A stretch of 64,000 bases of DNA from JADCRZ01 sp041751095 (lineage in GTDB: Bacteria; Bacteroidota; Bacteroidia; Chitinophagales; Chitinophagaceae): the NCBI GenBank assembly GCA_041751095.1, contig JBGSYC010000091.1:14351-78350 (forward strand), given 5' to 3'. Below the pieces are notes generated by a model. That model did not search any database. It had not been told where the DNA came from and worked only from the letters and a program-made list of their open reading frames with translations. A program made the position numbers and the translations under genes. This document shows positions 8,063 to 16,863 of the stretch, piece by piece. The first letter of the stretch is position 1. Every line of letters begins with the position of its first letter.

Positions 8063-9172
8063 ATGCATTTTTACCAGAATGATAATGCCATTTATGCCAG
8101 GCAGGTTGACAAGCCATCGAAAAAAAAGCCGATGTTCCCTGTTAACGATAAGCTGCGCCAATACCTGAAATATCATGGCCGTGAAGTAAAGCTGCCGGTA
8201 TCATATAACGACCTTTTAAGGTTTACCTATTCCGTTTCTTTAAAAGACAAAGAAGGAAAAGATACCTTCTGGGAAACCGTTATCTACGACAAGCGCGAGT
8301 GGGATTATATCCGTGAAGGGTTGGTAAAAATCTATGCGATCCTTAAAACGGAGGGTGATTTTACCTTCATCAAACACCTCGATGTTGCAAGGATCGACTA
8401 TTGCACCTTTGGTAACTCAAATCCCTTCCGCATCAGGATCGTAAATAAATTCAATGATAATTACGACCATTACTATATAAAGATTGCCGACGCATCGAGG
8501 GTATACGGCCTCGAGCTGGAGCACGTTCTCTCTCCTAACCGCATTACTTTTTTTACCCATAATGCAACACTCGTTGAAGAACATATTCCAGGTATACCGG
8601 GAGACATTTTTATCAGGCAATATGTTGATGAGCCGGTAACCAATAAGATCCGCTTTGCCAAAGAGTTCGTTAAATTCAATGAACGATGTTTTGTACGCTT
8701 ACTGGGAGATATGCGCAGCTACAATTTCGTTGTTGATATTACTCCCGACGTAGAAGATTTTCAGTACAGAATACGTGCAATCGATTTTGATCAGCAGTCC
8801 TATGAAGGAAGAAAAAATTTGTATCTGCCGCAATTTTTCAAGGAAAACTTCCCGCTGGTGGAGATGACGATCAGGTATCTCAACAAAGAGTCGATTGAGC
8901 AATACCAGACAGAAGAAAGAACGCTGATGGCGTTCCGGCTTACGTCTGCAAGGTATCGTGTAAAAGAGCTGCTCGATATAATGGTAAAAGATCAACTCTC
9001 AACGCCGGATAAACTGGCCCAGCTGAAAAAAGAACTGGGTGAAATGTACGTGCAGCATAAACATTTTGATAAGTGCACATCCATGGGGCAGGTGGTAAAA
9101 GAAAATCTTAAGCACGTACTTCGTAAAAACCTCACTATGATACCGAAACTGTTAAGCAAGTTCGGTGATTAG
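8063..9172 (+). CDS. Conserved hypothetical protein with kinase-like catalytic-loop motifs
   Basis: I do not recognise a named family for this 369-residue soluble protein. It has no signal peptide or membrane segment. It is rich in aromatic and basic residues with a mixed alpha/beta pattern. Near residues 213-245 the order LGDMRSYNFVVDI then YRIRAIDFDQQSYEG resembles the catalytic loop (D-x-x-x-x-N) and DFD/DFG metal loop of protein-kinase-like or HipA/APH folds; a helical C-terminal third follows (RTLMAFRLTSARYRVKELLD). That resemblance is inference from a short motif pair. The ATG at 8063 lies just after the dispersed repeat. It appears to be transcribed alone. Confidence 0.75.
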   Translation: MHFYQNDNAIYARQVDKPSKKKPMFPVNDKLRQYLKYHGREVKLPVSYNDLLRFTYSVSLKDKEGKDTFWETVIYDKREWDYIREGLVKIYAILKTEGDFTFIKHLDVARIDYCTFGNSNPFRIRIVNKFNDNYDHYYIKIADASRVYGLELEHVLSPNRITFFTHNATLVEEHIPGIPGDIFIRQYVDEPVTNKIRFAKEFVKFNERCFVRLLGDMRSYNFVVDITPDVEDFQYRIRAIDFDQQSYEGRKNLYLPQFFKENFPLVEMTIRYLNKESIEQYQTEERTLMAFRLTSARYRVKELLDIMVKDQLSTPDKLAQLKKELGEMYVQHKHFDKCTSMGQVVKENLKHVLRKNLTMIPKLLSKFGD

Positions 9173-9323
9173 GAATTTGGACGGCATAGTCACTGCTCCC
9201 GGCAGCTTCTGTATAATTGAATCAACCCGGCATAACACGGCAATTAATTAATAAACGGGAAACCTTACCTTCATCCTTCAATTGCAGACATCAACATATT
9301 CATGATTAACAAAAGAAACATTT

Positions 9324-10391
9324 ATGAAAAAATATCAGCCCGGCGTTTTATTTGGTGAAGAGCTGGAAGCATTATATCAGGATGCCAGGGAAAATCAATT
9401 TGCCCTGCCGGCGATTAATACAATTGGCACAAATACCATCAACGCCACTCTTGAAACCGCGGCAAAGGTAAACTCACCTGTCATTATACAATTTTCAAAT
9501 GGAGGAGCACAGTTTATCGCAGGTAAAGGGATGCCCAATGAAAATTTGCAGGGTAACATATCCGGTGGAGTGTCGGGAGCGCTGCATATACACAATGTTG
9601 CAAAATATTACGGGGTGCCAGTCGTATTGCACACCGATCACGCGTCAAAAAAGTGGTTGCCCTGGGTAAGCGGGCTCATAGATTTTGGCGAAGAATATTT
9701 CAGGGAAAAGAAGCGCCCGCTCTTTAGCTCACACATGCTTGATCTGTCAGAAGAGCCTATCGAGGAAAACATTCATACATCCGTCGAATTCTATAAACGC
9801 ATGCAGGCCATGGGGATGAGCATAGAAATCGAACTTGGTGTTACAGGCGGGGAAGAGGATGGAGTAGATAACAGCGGAGTGGAGAATGAAAAGCTCTACA
9901 CGCAACCCCAACACGTGTTGTATTCATATAAGGAACTAAGTAAAGTAGGGAAGTTGTTTACGGTGGCTGCCGCATTTGGCAACGTGCATGGCGTTTATAG
10001 TCCGGGTAATGTTGAGCTTCGGCCGGAAATACTGAAGAATAGCCAGGACTTTATAGAGAAAGAATTAAACACCGGTCCGAAACCCGTATATTTTGTATTT
10101 CACGGCGGTAGCGGTTCGCCACAGCACCAGATCCGGGAAGCCATTGGTTACGGTGCTATTAAGATGAACCTGGATACCGACCTGCAATGGGCTTTCTGGG
10201 ATGGTGTTCAGCAGTTTTATAAAAAGAATGAACCCTACCTCCAGGCACAGTTAGGCAACCCTGAAGGCGTTGGCAAACCAAATAAAAAATTTTACGATCC
10301 GCGCGTCTGGCTACGCAAAGCGGAAGAAAACTTTATCAAAAGACTGGAAATTGCATTCGATGATCTCAACTGTATGAACAGGAATGCATAG
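9324..10391 (+). CDS. fbaA: Class II fructose-bisphosphate aldolase
   Basis: A 355-residue zinc aldolase that interconverts fructose 1,6-bisphosphate with DHAP and glyceraldehyde 3-phosphate in glycolysis. It has E. coli FbaA length and layout. Zinc-site and active-site signatures are visible: VVLHTDHASKKWLPW (about residues 106-120), ELGVTGGEEDGVDN (about 173-186), AAFGNVHGVY and FVFHGGSGSP (about 259-268), then the phosphate-binding YGAIKMNLDTDLQWAFWDG. It stands alone between two gaps. In this window it would also accept the DHAP produced by rhamnose breakdown. Confidence 0.95.
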   Translation: MKKYQPGVLFGEELEALYQDARENQFALPAINTIGTNTINATLETAAKVNSPVIIQFSNGGAQFIAGKGMPNENLQGNISGGVSGALHIHNVAKYYGVPVVLHTDHASKKWLPWVSGLIDFGEEYFREKKRPLFSSHMLDLSEEPIEENIHTSVEFYKRMQAMGMSIEIELGVTGGEEDGVDNSGVENEKLYTQPQHVLYSYKELSKVGKLFTVAAAFGNVHGVYSPGNVELRPEILKNSQDFIEKELNTGPKPVYFVFHGGSGSPQHQIREAIGYGAIKMNLDTDLQWAFWDGVQQFYKKNEPYLQAQLGNPEGVGKPNKKFYDPRVWLRKAEENFIKRLEIAFDDLNCMNRNA

Positions 10392-10616
10392 TTGACGCTT
10401 TTACACCCTTGCCTCCGGCCGGGCAGATGCTTTGATCTGAAAGGAAAAGCGGGCTGCTCAATACAACCCCGCTTGTCAGCTTAATCCGCTCCGCATCGAC
10501 ATCTGTAACATCAGGAAAGCTACGCCCAAAGTGGGTTATAGATTAACCTGGCCTTCTCTGGAGACCAAAGCAGGTGATGCGCCCGTGATTTGTTTCCTTT
10601 CTCCGGAAACAATATT

Positions 10617-12071
10617 CTAATACCTGAATATGGCCGCAACGAGGTTATCACCTGGCATTTGGTCTCTGTCCAGCATGAAAACATCGCCCCCGGTTAGTAT
10701 TGTTTTTACAACGGTATGGTCAAGCAGGTCTTCACTGATTTCGATTTGGGAATCATGAATCGTAAGCTCACCTGTATTCTCGTCAAACGTTCCCCAAATG
10801 TGCTGGCCTTTCTGAACAAAAAGCGTTGACACCCTTCCGAAGTACGCACCAGCGATGATGTCGGCAGTTGCGGAAGAGGTAAGCGATGTCGCAGAATGGT
10901 TGCCATAATTGTCAAGTGCTTTAATAACCCGCTCCTGAAAGTAAGGCGCCATTTTTTCCATGGCATGCCTATGCAGGGTTTTGGAGTCCGTATGTTCATA
11001 GCTTCCGGTAAGCCCATGCTCCCACACATTATGGTAGTCGCAAACCGATTTATAAATAGGAAGGAGGTATTCCACCCCCGCAATCAACAATGGTGCATTT
11101 TCCGTATTAAATATGTTCTTATACAATACGTCGTCTACTGCTTCGAGGTACACTGCTATGTTTGTTTTATCATCAGGATTTCCGCCCCCGGCACCAGGAA
11201 AGTTTGCTCCACCGGTTCCTCCATGGCTTCCGGTTCGCCAGGTTGATGCATCCTTTTCTGACTGGCGCTTAACTTCCTCCACTCCCTCCGGCAATTCCGC
11301 AACAGGGATAAACGCTATCCCAAACGCATCGGCACGGAATAATTTTGCCTTCTTTTTACTGATAACCAACAGGAAGAAATATTCTTTTACCGTCATTAGC
11401 GGTATCAGAGGAGCCACATAGAATGACGTTTCAATGACCGTTTCTGCGGGGGGCGCGAATGTCATTTTAATGTATTTGAAACAACCGTCTGATATAAAAA
11501 CAGCCAGTCCCGAATTAAGGTTTTGCCAGAAGTTATCATCCTTCAGCAGTTCATACCCCGGCCGAAGTAGAATTTCAATCGCTTGCTGTCCGGCTCCTTT
11601 GCCTTGCAGCGTTTTACTGAGATTCTGGAGGCTATTTTTGAAAGCAATCGGATCATTGTGCTCGTTTACTTCCACTCCAGCCTCGTGCGTCACCATATAA
11701 ATTGATACACAATAAGGTGCAGTATAATTGGCGAGCTCGGTAAAGGTCTCCTTATTGAGTACTCCGGGTAACTCTTCAGGCACTACCGCGTCCAGGTCTT
11801 CCGATATCTTTACCCTCGTCGTCTTATCACTTTCCGCTTTATTTTCCTTTGCCCTGAACTGATTTTCTCCCTTCGAAGTATTCCTGTTTGGATGCCTTAT
11901 CGGTACGGACGGATTAAGTTCGTCTTCTCCAATGGTATATTTTTCCGTGAGCTCCATGTATTCGTCTGTTTTCTCCGGAGTAGTCGGGTGGATACCTAAA
12001 CCCTCTTCTTTGTTAACACCCGATGGATTTCCTTTCGCCGGATGAAAATTTTCTGACTGATCTTTTCCCAT
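10617..12071 (-). CDS. baeRF3-type protein (bacterial archaeo-eukaryotic release factor family 3)
   Basis: A 484-residue protein. Residues 1 to about 105 are a charged, low-complexity head. From FTELANYTAPYCVSIYMVTH onward it follows the baeRF3 pattern: NDPIAFKNSL, the DNFWQNLNSGLAVFISDG segment, a Gly-rich insert near 285-297 (HGGTGGANFPGAGGG), then LLIAGVEYLLPIYKSV and the C-terminal FVQKGQHIWGTFDENTGELT with the ending LVAAIFRY. The family is related to eukaryotic release factor 1 and Dom34; ribosome-linked roles have been proposed but the biochemical function is unproven. Membership rests on recall of the family pattern. The long head is unusual compared with roughly 370-residue members. 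Confidence 0.75.
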   Translation of the reverse strand: MGKDQSENFHPAKGNPSGVNKEEGLGIHPTTPEKTDEYMELTEKYTIGEDELNPSVPIRHPNRNTSKGENQFRAKENKAESDKTTRVKISEDLDAVVPEELPGVLNKETFTELANYTAPYCVSIYMVTHEAGVEVNEHNDPIAFKNSLQNLSKTLQGKGAGQQAIEILLRPGYELLKDDNFWQNLNSGLAVFISDGCFKYIKMTFAPPAETVIETSFYVAPLIPLMTVKEYFFLLVISKKKAKLFRADAFGIAFIPVAELPEGVEEVKRQSEKDASTWRTGSHGGTGGANFPGAGGGNPDDKTNIAVYLEAVDDVLYKNIFNTENAPLLIAGVEYLLPIYKSVCDYHNVWEHGLTGSYEHTDSKTLHRHAMEKMAPYFQERVIKALDNYGNHSATSLTSSATADIIAGAYFGRVSTLFVQKGQHIWGTFDENTGELTIHDSQIEISEDLLDHTVVKTILTGGDVFMLDRDQMPGDNLVAAIFRY

Positions 12072-12296
12072 AGTTATATTTTTGGGATAGTAAACAATTA
12101 ACGTACCACCTGCAGGATACCACCGGCCATCACACAGCTATAGGAACAGTACTTGAAACGATCTGAAGAAAGTCAATCCTGTAGTAACAAACCAGGAACC
12201 CGTGTTAAGAAGTGTGGATTTGGTTACGCATCGGCGGTGTGCTATGGCAGTTATTTGGGTTATGCCAACCGGAGCATTGGCAGATGCCTCGCGTGA

Positions 12297-14156
12297 TCAC
12301 CGGTATCCCATTGCCTGCAGATTAAACAGATCCGCATATCTCCCGTTCTTGTCGAGTAATTCCTGGTGGCTGCCTATTTCCACCAGTTCGCCTTTCTCAA
12401 GAACAAGGATCCGGTCGGCCATACGCACCGTTGAAAAACGATGCGAAATCAACACGGCGGTCTTCCCCCTGGTCAATTCGGCAAAACGCTGAAACACGCC
12501 AAATTCTGCTCTTGCGTCGAGAGCGGCTGTAGGTTCATCAAGGATCAGCAGTTGGGCCTCTTTCATATAAGCCCTTGCCAGTGCAATCTTTTGCCATTCG
12601 CCCCCGGAGAGTTCTATCCCCTGGTGGAAACGTCGCCCCAGCATTTGGTTGTATTTATCGGGAAACCGTTCAATTAAGGTGTCTGCAAGACTTTGTTGTG
12701 CAGAATTGATAATCAGGCTTGAATTTTCTTTCTCGGTTATATTCCCTACGGCGATATTTTGAGAAACCGTCATCTGATATCGGAGGTAATCCTGGAAGAT
12801 GATCCCTGTCTGCATCCGGAGTTCGGTAAGATCGTATTCTCGCAAATCAAATCCATCAAGAAGGATACGGCCTTCGGTGGGATCGTAAAGCCGGGCGAGG
12901 AGTTTAACCAGCGTGGTCTTACCAGCTCCATTCTCTCCAACCAGTGCCAGTTTTTCACCGGCATTTAGTTTAAAATTGAGGTGGCGGTTAGCCCATTGAT
13001 CGGATTTTGCATAACGAAATCCTACATCTTCAAAAGAAAAACCTTCTTTTATGGGCTTCGGAAATGCCCTGGGGTGCAAAGCTAGCTTTATCCTTGGGGT
13101 GATGTCTAAAAATTCAAACAGGTCACGGAGATATAAAGCCCCTTGTGAAACACTGGTAAACCGCGCAAGAATGCCTTCAAGCAGGCTTCTGAGCTGCCTG
13201 AAGGAGCCGGCAAGAAAGGTGAGGTCTCCAATGGATAATTTACCCCTGATCGCCTGGCTGATGATCACGATGTACGCTGCATAATACCCTGCACTTCCAA
13301 CGATGGCAAATAGCGCACCCCATGCTGAGCGCTGTGACGCAAGGTGGCGGTTGTCGACATAAAACTGCCCGGATAATTGCCGGAACCGATCGACCAGGAA
13401 GCCCGAAAGGTCAAATATTTTGACTTCCTTAGCCGTCTCATCACTTGCTCCCAGGTACCGGATGTAATCCAGCTCACGGCGTTGAGGAGTCTGGCCGCGG
13501 CTGAGGGCATAGCTTCTGTCGTTAAAATATGATTCTCCAAGGAATGCCGGGACTACCGCAACAAGCAACAACAATATCAGCCAGGGGTTAAACAGCACGA
13601 GCCCGGCTGCAAGAAAGCCCATTGTAATCAGGTCCTGCACCTGGCTTAGGACCTGCGAAAGGAGTATCGTGCGGCCAACCGTCTGTTGCCTGGCACGTTC
13701 AAGCTTATCATAAAATGCCGGGTCTTCAAACTGGTCAAGGTCAAGCCTCGCGGCATGGCTCATGATCTTTATAGAAGTATGGTTTGAAAACAAATCACCG
13801 AGGAGGCTGTCTACAAGGTTTATCCCACGGCTCAAACTGTCTGACAGGATTGCCAGTCCGAACTCTATCGCTACCAACTGCCATAAGTATTTGTGAGAAA
13901 GACCTGCATCACCCCGGCTAAGCATCACTACCTGGTCGATGATTAATTTACCCACATACAGCATAGCCAGCGGGGTAGTTGAGCGTATGATCCGCAGCAA
14001 CGAATTGACAACCGTCATCCACGGACTGGTTTGCCACACGAGTAAAAAAAATGCCGGAAGGTTCCGGAGCGCTGCGATCCTCTCCTTAAAAGTAAGTGAG
14101 GGTGCTCCTGGGTTATCGTTTGGCCTTCTCCCGGGACGGGTATTCCAGAAATTCAT
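12297..14156 (-). CDS. ABC transporter, fused permease and ATPase (exporter type)
   Basis: A 619-residue half-transporter from the ATG at 14156; a TTG at 14222 would add 22 residues without a family signature. The N-terminal half has about five or six membrane segments (for example FGLAILSDSLSRGINLV, DLITMGFLAAGLVLF, LILLLLVAVVPAFLG). The C-terminal ATPase has Walker A GENGAGKTTLVK, Q-loop IIFQDYLRYQMTV, signature LSGGEWQKIALARA, Walker B LLILDEPTAALDA and the H-loop LISHRFSTVR. It would act as a homodimer. Substrate unknown; MsbA-like lipid or multidrug export is possible. It stands alone between two gaps, downstream of kduI on the same strand. Confidence 0.88.
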   Translation of the reverse strand: MNFWNTRPGRRPNDNPGAPSLTFKERIAALRNLPAFFLLVWQTSPWMTVVNSLLRIIRSTTPLAMLYVGKLIIDQVVMLSRGDAGLSHKYLWQLVAIEFGLAILSDSLSRGINLVDSLLGDLFSNHTSIKIMSHAARLDLDQFEDPAFYDKLERARQQTVGRTILLSQVLSQVQDLITMGFLAAGLVLFNPWLILLLLVAVVPAFLGESYFNDRSYALSRGQTPQRRELDYIRYLGASDETAKEVKIFDLSGFLVDRFRQLSGQFYVDNRHLASQRSAWGALFAIVGSAGYYAAYIVIISQAIRGKLSIGDLTFLAGSFRQLRSLLEGILARFTSVSQGALYLRDLFEFLDITPRIKLALHPRAFPKPIKEGFSFEDVGFRYAKSDQWANRHLNFKLNAGEKLALVGENGAGKTTLVKLLARLYDPTEGRILLDGFDLREYDLTELRMQTGIIFQDYLRYQMTVSQNIAVGNITEKENSSLIINSAQQSLADTLIERFPDKYNQMLGRRFHQGIELSGGEWQKIALARAYMKEAQLLILDEPTAALDARAEFGVFQRFAELTRGKTAVLISHRFSTVRMADRILVLEKGELVEIGSHQELLDKNGRYADLFNLQAMGYR

Positions 14157-14300
14157 CAGTGTAATGTAAGAAATAGCCGGGGAGAGAGGACATTCTGTTC
14201 TGATGCAGATTGCAGATTTCAAACCCCGGAAAATCAGGAACAGGCAAAATAATTTTGGCGCTTCAACTAACGGCCCGGATCAGGAGTAGCCCATTGTTGA

Positions 14301-15131
14301 CTACCTCAGATCGGGTATGTTTACCGGATCCATGTCGGTATAATCCAGGTTTTCACCGGCCATTCCCCAGATAAATGCATAATTGCTTGTGCCGCAGCCG
14401 GAATGTATGCTCCAGGGAGGAGAAATAATCGCCTGGTGATTGCCTGTAAAAATATGCCTTGTCTCCTGAGGCTGACCCATAAGATGCAGTACACGCTGGC
14501 CGCCCGGAACGTCAAAATAAAAGTAAGCTTCCATCCTCCTGTCATGCGTATGTGATGGCATGGTGTTCCATACGGAGCCTTCTTTAAGCACGGTTAATCC
14601 CATCACGAGTTGGCAGCTTTTTATACCTGCCGAATGAATATACTTGTAAATAGTTCTCTGGTTTGCTGTGGCCAGTGTCCCTAATTCAGACGGTGCAGCC
14701 TCTTCTTTTTTCATCAGCCGTGCCGGCAGGCTTTCATGCGCCGGGCACGACAGGAGGTAAAACACCGCAGGCTGATCAGCATTGGCGCTGCTGAATGCAA
14801 CATTTTTTGCGCCTTTACCCACATAAAGGCAGTCTAATTTCGACAGCAGAAAATCATTGCCCTCAGCCGCAACCGTTCCTTCCCCGCCAACGTTTATGAT
14901 CCCTATCTCCCTTCTCTCCAGAAAGTATTCTGAGCGAAGCTCCGGGTAAGTTCCAAGCGAAACCTTGTCTTTTGAGGGCTTTACTCCGCCTATCATCATA
15001 CGGTCGTAATGGGTATACGTAAATTGGAGATCGCTCCCGGAGAAAAGGTCATCGATCAGAAAATTCTTGCGTATCTGGCCGGTGTCAAGTTGCCTCACCT
15101 CATCGGGGCCAATGGCGTAGCGTTGCTGCAT
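14301..15131 (-). CDS. kduI: 5-dehydro-4-deoxy-D-glucuronate isomerase
   Basis: A 276-residue cupin isomerase converting 5-keto-4-deoxyuronate (DKI) to 2,5-diketo-3-deoxygluconate in pectin and unsaturated-uronide breakdown. Length equals that of E. coli KduI (278). The zinc-binding cupin motif MPSHTHDRRMEAYFYFDVP (about 190-208) and the second motif ETRHIFTGNHQAIISPPWSIHSGCG (split over about 228-252) are clear. Partner kduD is not in the window. The gene is divergent from the DUF1080-oxidoreductase pair across a 329-bp gap, which ties it to the sugar island. Confidence 0.93.
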   Translation of the reverse strand: MQQRYAIGPDEVRQLDTGQIRKNFLIDDLFSGSDLQFTYTHYDRMMIGGVKPSKDKVSLGTYPELRSEYFLERREIGIINVGGEGTVAAEGNDFLLSKLDCLYVGKGAKNVAFSSANADQPAVFYLLSCPAHESLPARLMKKEEAAPSELGTLATANQRTIYKYIHSAGIKSCQLVMGLTVLKEGSVWNTMPSHTHDRRMEAYFYFDVPGGQRVLHLMGQPQETRHIFTGNHQAIISPPWSIHSGCGTSNYAFIWGMAGENLDYTDMDPVNIPDLR

Positions 15132-15460
15132 AAAGTTTCAATTTATTGGTTCTTTGCGTGAAAGTAATTAAAAACCGGTGCTTATGCCCGGCGGGAGATA
15201 AATTTGTGTGTTGTGAGATAATGAAAATTGTTGAAGCGTGCGAAGCTGTAAACCTTAGCAGGTATTCGGTCCGGCTACCTGACGCATCTGCCTTCACGCT
15301 GAAAATTTTAAGAGTGCAGCGTCCAATCACACGTAAAAGTTTATATTAGCGGGTTCTTAATTTCTCAGTTTCGCCCGGAAAGGTTTACATTTAGAGGTAT
15401 TTTCTTAATCGATTGCTTAAACTGACTCTTGATCAATCTCATCCGCATAGCTGCCGTTTT
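15132..15460. other. Divergent intergenic region between kduI and the DUF1080 gene
   Basis: This 329-bp stretch holds the presumed promoters of two divergent sugar-catabolism transcripts. Short open frames on both strands lack any sign of being genes. I see no clean -7/-33 pair, riboswitch or operator; a TACATTTA at 15387-15394 is a weak -7 candidate for the + strand gene. Confidence 0.4.
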
Positions 15461-16825
15461 ATGAACAAACTATTCATTACATTCATTTTGTCGACGTCAT
15501 TGGCTACAATGGCAATTGCACAATCATCTGTCAAACCTTCGTGGCAGAATCTGTATAATGGTAAGGATCTTACCGGCTGGAAACAATTAAATGGCAAAGC
15601 GGCCTATGCTGCGGCAGGCGGTGAAATTACAGGGACAACTGTGGCCAATACCCCCAATTCTTTCCTTGTCAGTGAGGTCGAATATGGGGATTTCATCCTG
15701 GAGCTTGAATTAAGAATGGATAGCATGATGAACTCAGGCATTCAGTTCAGGAGCCTTAGTAAGCCTGATTACCAGAATGGCCGGGTGCATGGATACCAGA
15801 TTGAAGTAGACCCGTCTCCGAGAGGATGGAGTGGTGGTATTTACGACGAAGCGCGAAGGGGGTGGCTTTACCCTATGGAATATAATCCCGAAGGAAAAAA
15901 GGCATATAAACATGGCCAATGGAACAAGTACAGGGTAGAATGTATAGGCAATACGATCAGGACGTGGGTTAATGGTGTGCCTACCGCTCACCTGATCGAT
16001 AGCATGACATCAAAGGGATTCATTGCTTTGCAGGTTCACTCAATATCCAAACCGGAGGAGGCCGGCAGAATTATACGGTGGCGCAATATCCGCATCCAAA
16101 ACCAGGACCTGCAGCCTTCACCATACGACAATATTTTTGTCGTTAACCTGGTGCCGAATACTTTATCGGAGCAGGAACGGAAAAACGGAGTAAAATTGTT
16201 ATGGGACGGTAAAACAACTACCGGCTGGCGGGGAGCACGCAGCAATACATTTCCCGAAAAAGGATGGGAAATAAATAATGGCGAATTAACGGTGCTTGGT
16301 TCCCGCGGCGCCGAATCATCGAATGGCGGCGATATTGTAACAACCAATCTGTACGGAGCCTTTGTTTTTCAGTTTGATTTTAAGCTTACCGATACCGCAA
16401 ACAGCGGCGTTAAGTATTTTGTTTCTGCTACTGAAAAGAGTAAAGGATCTGCGATCGGCCTCGAATACCAGGTATTGGATGACGAAAGGCATCCTGATGC
16501 AAAGGCAGGTATGAGCGGAAACCGGACGCTTGCTTCCTTATATGACCTGATTGCTTCAAAAAAGGTTCCGGCTTCCAGGAAAAAAATCGGTGAATGGAAC
16601 ACCGGCATCGTTATTGTGCAGCCTAATAATAAGGTGGAACACTGGCTTAACGGTTATAAAGTGGTGGAATATACCCGTGGCTCCCCTGAGTTCCTTGACC
16701 TGGTAAGCAGGAGTAAATATAAAATTCACCCCAACTTCGGAATGGCGGACAGAGGTCACCTCCTGTTACAGGAACATGGCACTCGTGTCTCATTCAGAAG
16801 TCTGAAAATAAAAGAACTAAAATAG
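15461..16825 (+). CDS. Exported protein with two tandem DUF1080 (3-keto-disaccharide hydrolase-like) domains
   Basis: A 454-residue secreted protein starting at the ATG at 15461, where a signal peptide (MNKLFITFILSTSLATMAIA, then Q) begins; an upstream TTG adds only an unlikely head. Two LamG-like DUF1080 domains follow. The first spans about 24-215 (LYNGKDLTGWKQLNG, NSGIQFRS, GWSGGIYDE, NKYRVECIGNTIRTWVNG). The second spans about 245-452 (LLWDGKTTTGWRGARS, NSGVKYFVS, GIGEWNT-like region, VEHWLNGYKVVEY). The family includes hydrolases of 3-keto-glycosides. With the oxidoreductase 38 bp downstream it suggests a periplasmic oxidise-then-cleave route; the substrate is not determined. Confidence 0.85.
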   Translation: MNKLFITFILSTSLATMAIAQSSVKPSWQNLYNGKDLTGWKQLNGKAAYAAAGGEITGTTVANTPNSFLVSEVEYGDFILELELRMDSMMNSGIQFRSLSKPDYQNGRVHGYQIEVDPSPRGWSGGIYDEARRGWLYPMEYNPEGKKAYKHGQWNKYRVECIGNTIRTWVNGVPTAHLIDSMTSKGFIALQVHSISKPEEAGRIIRWRNIRIQNQDLQPSPYDNIFVVNLVPNTLSEQERKNGVKLLWDGKTTTGWRGARSNTFPEKGWEINNGELTVLGSRGAESSNGGDIVTTNLYGAFVFQFDFKLTDTANSGVKYFVSATEKSKGSAIGLEYQVLDDERHPDAKAGMSGNRTLASLYDLIASKKVPASRKKIGEWNTGIVIVQPNNKVEHWLNGYKVVEYTRGSPEFLDLVSRSKYKIHPNFGMADRGHLLLQEHGTRVSFRSLKIKELK

Positions 16826-16863
16826 GTATCGTTAATCGGAGTAAACAATCTTAAATAAACATT

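Noticed and set aside
10392..10616. AAGCGGG/CCCGCTT hairpin after the aldolase as a terminator
   Set aside because: Stem of seven with a long loop and no following T run; too weak to list.
15146..15349. 67-codon + strand ORF in the kduI-DUF1080 gap
   Set aside because: No motif, overlapped by an equally long frame on the other strand, and lies in a divergent promoter region.
15357..15395. Third copy of the dispersed element, from the shared TTTCGCCCGGAAAGG-like string
   Set aside because: The match to 7656-7672 is about 15 bases only and the flanks do not align.
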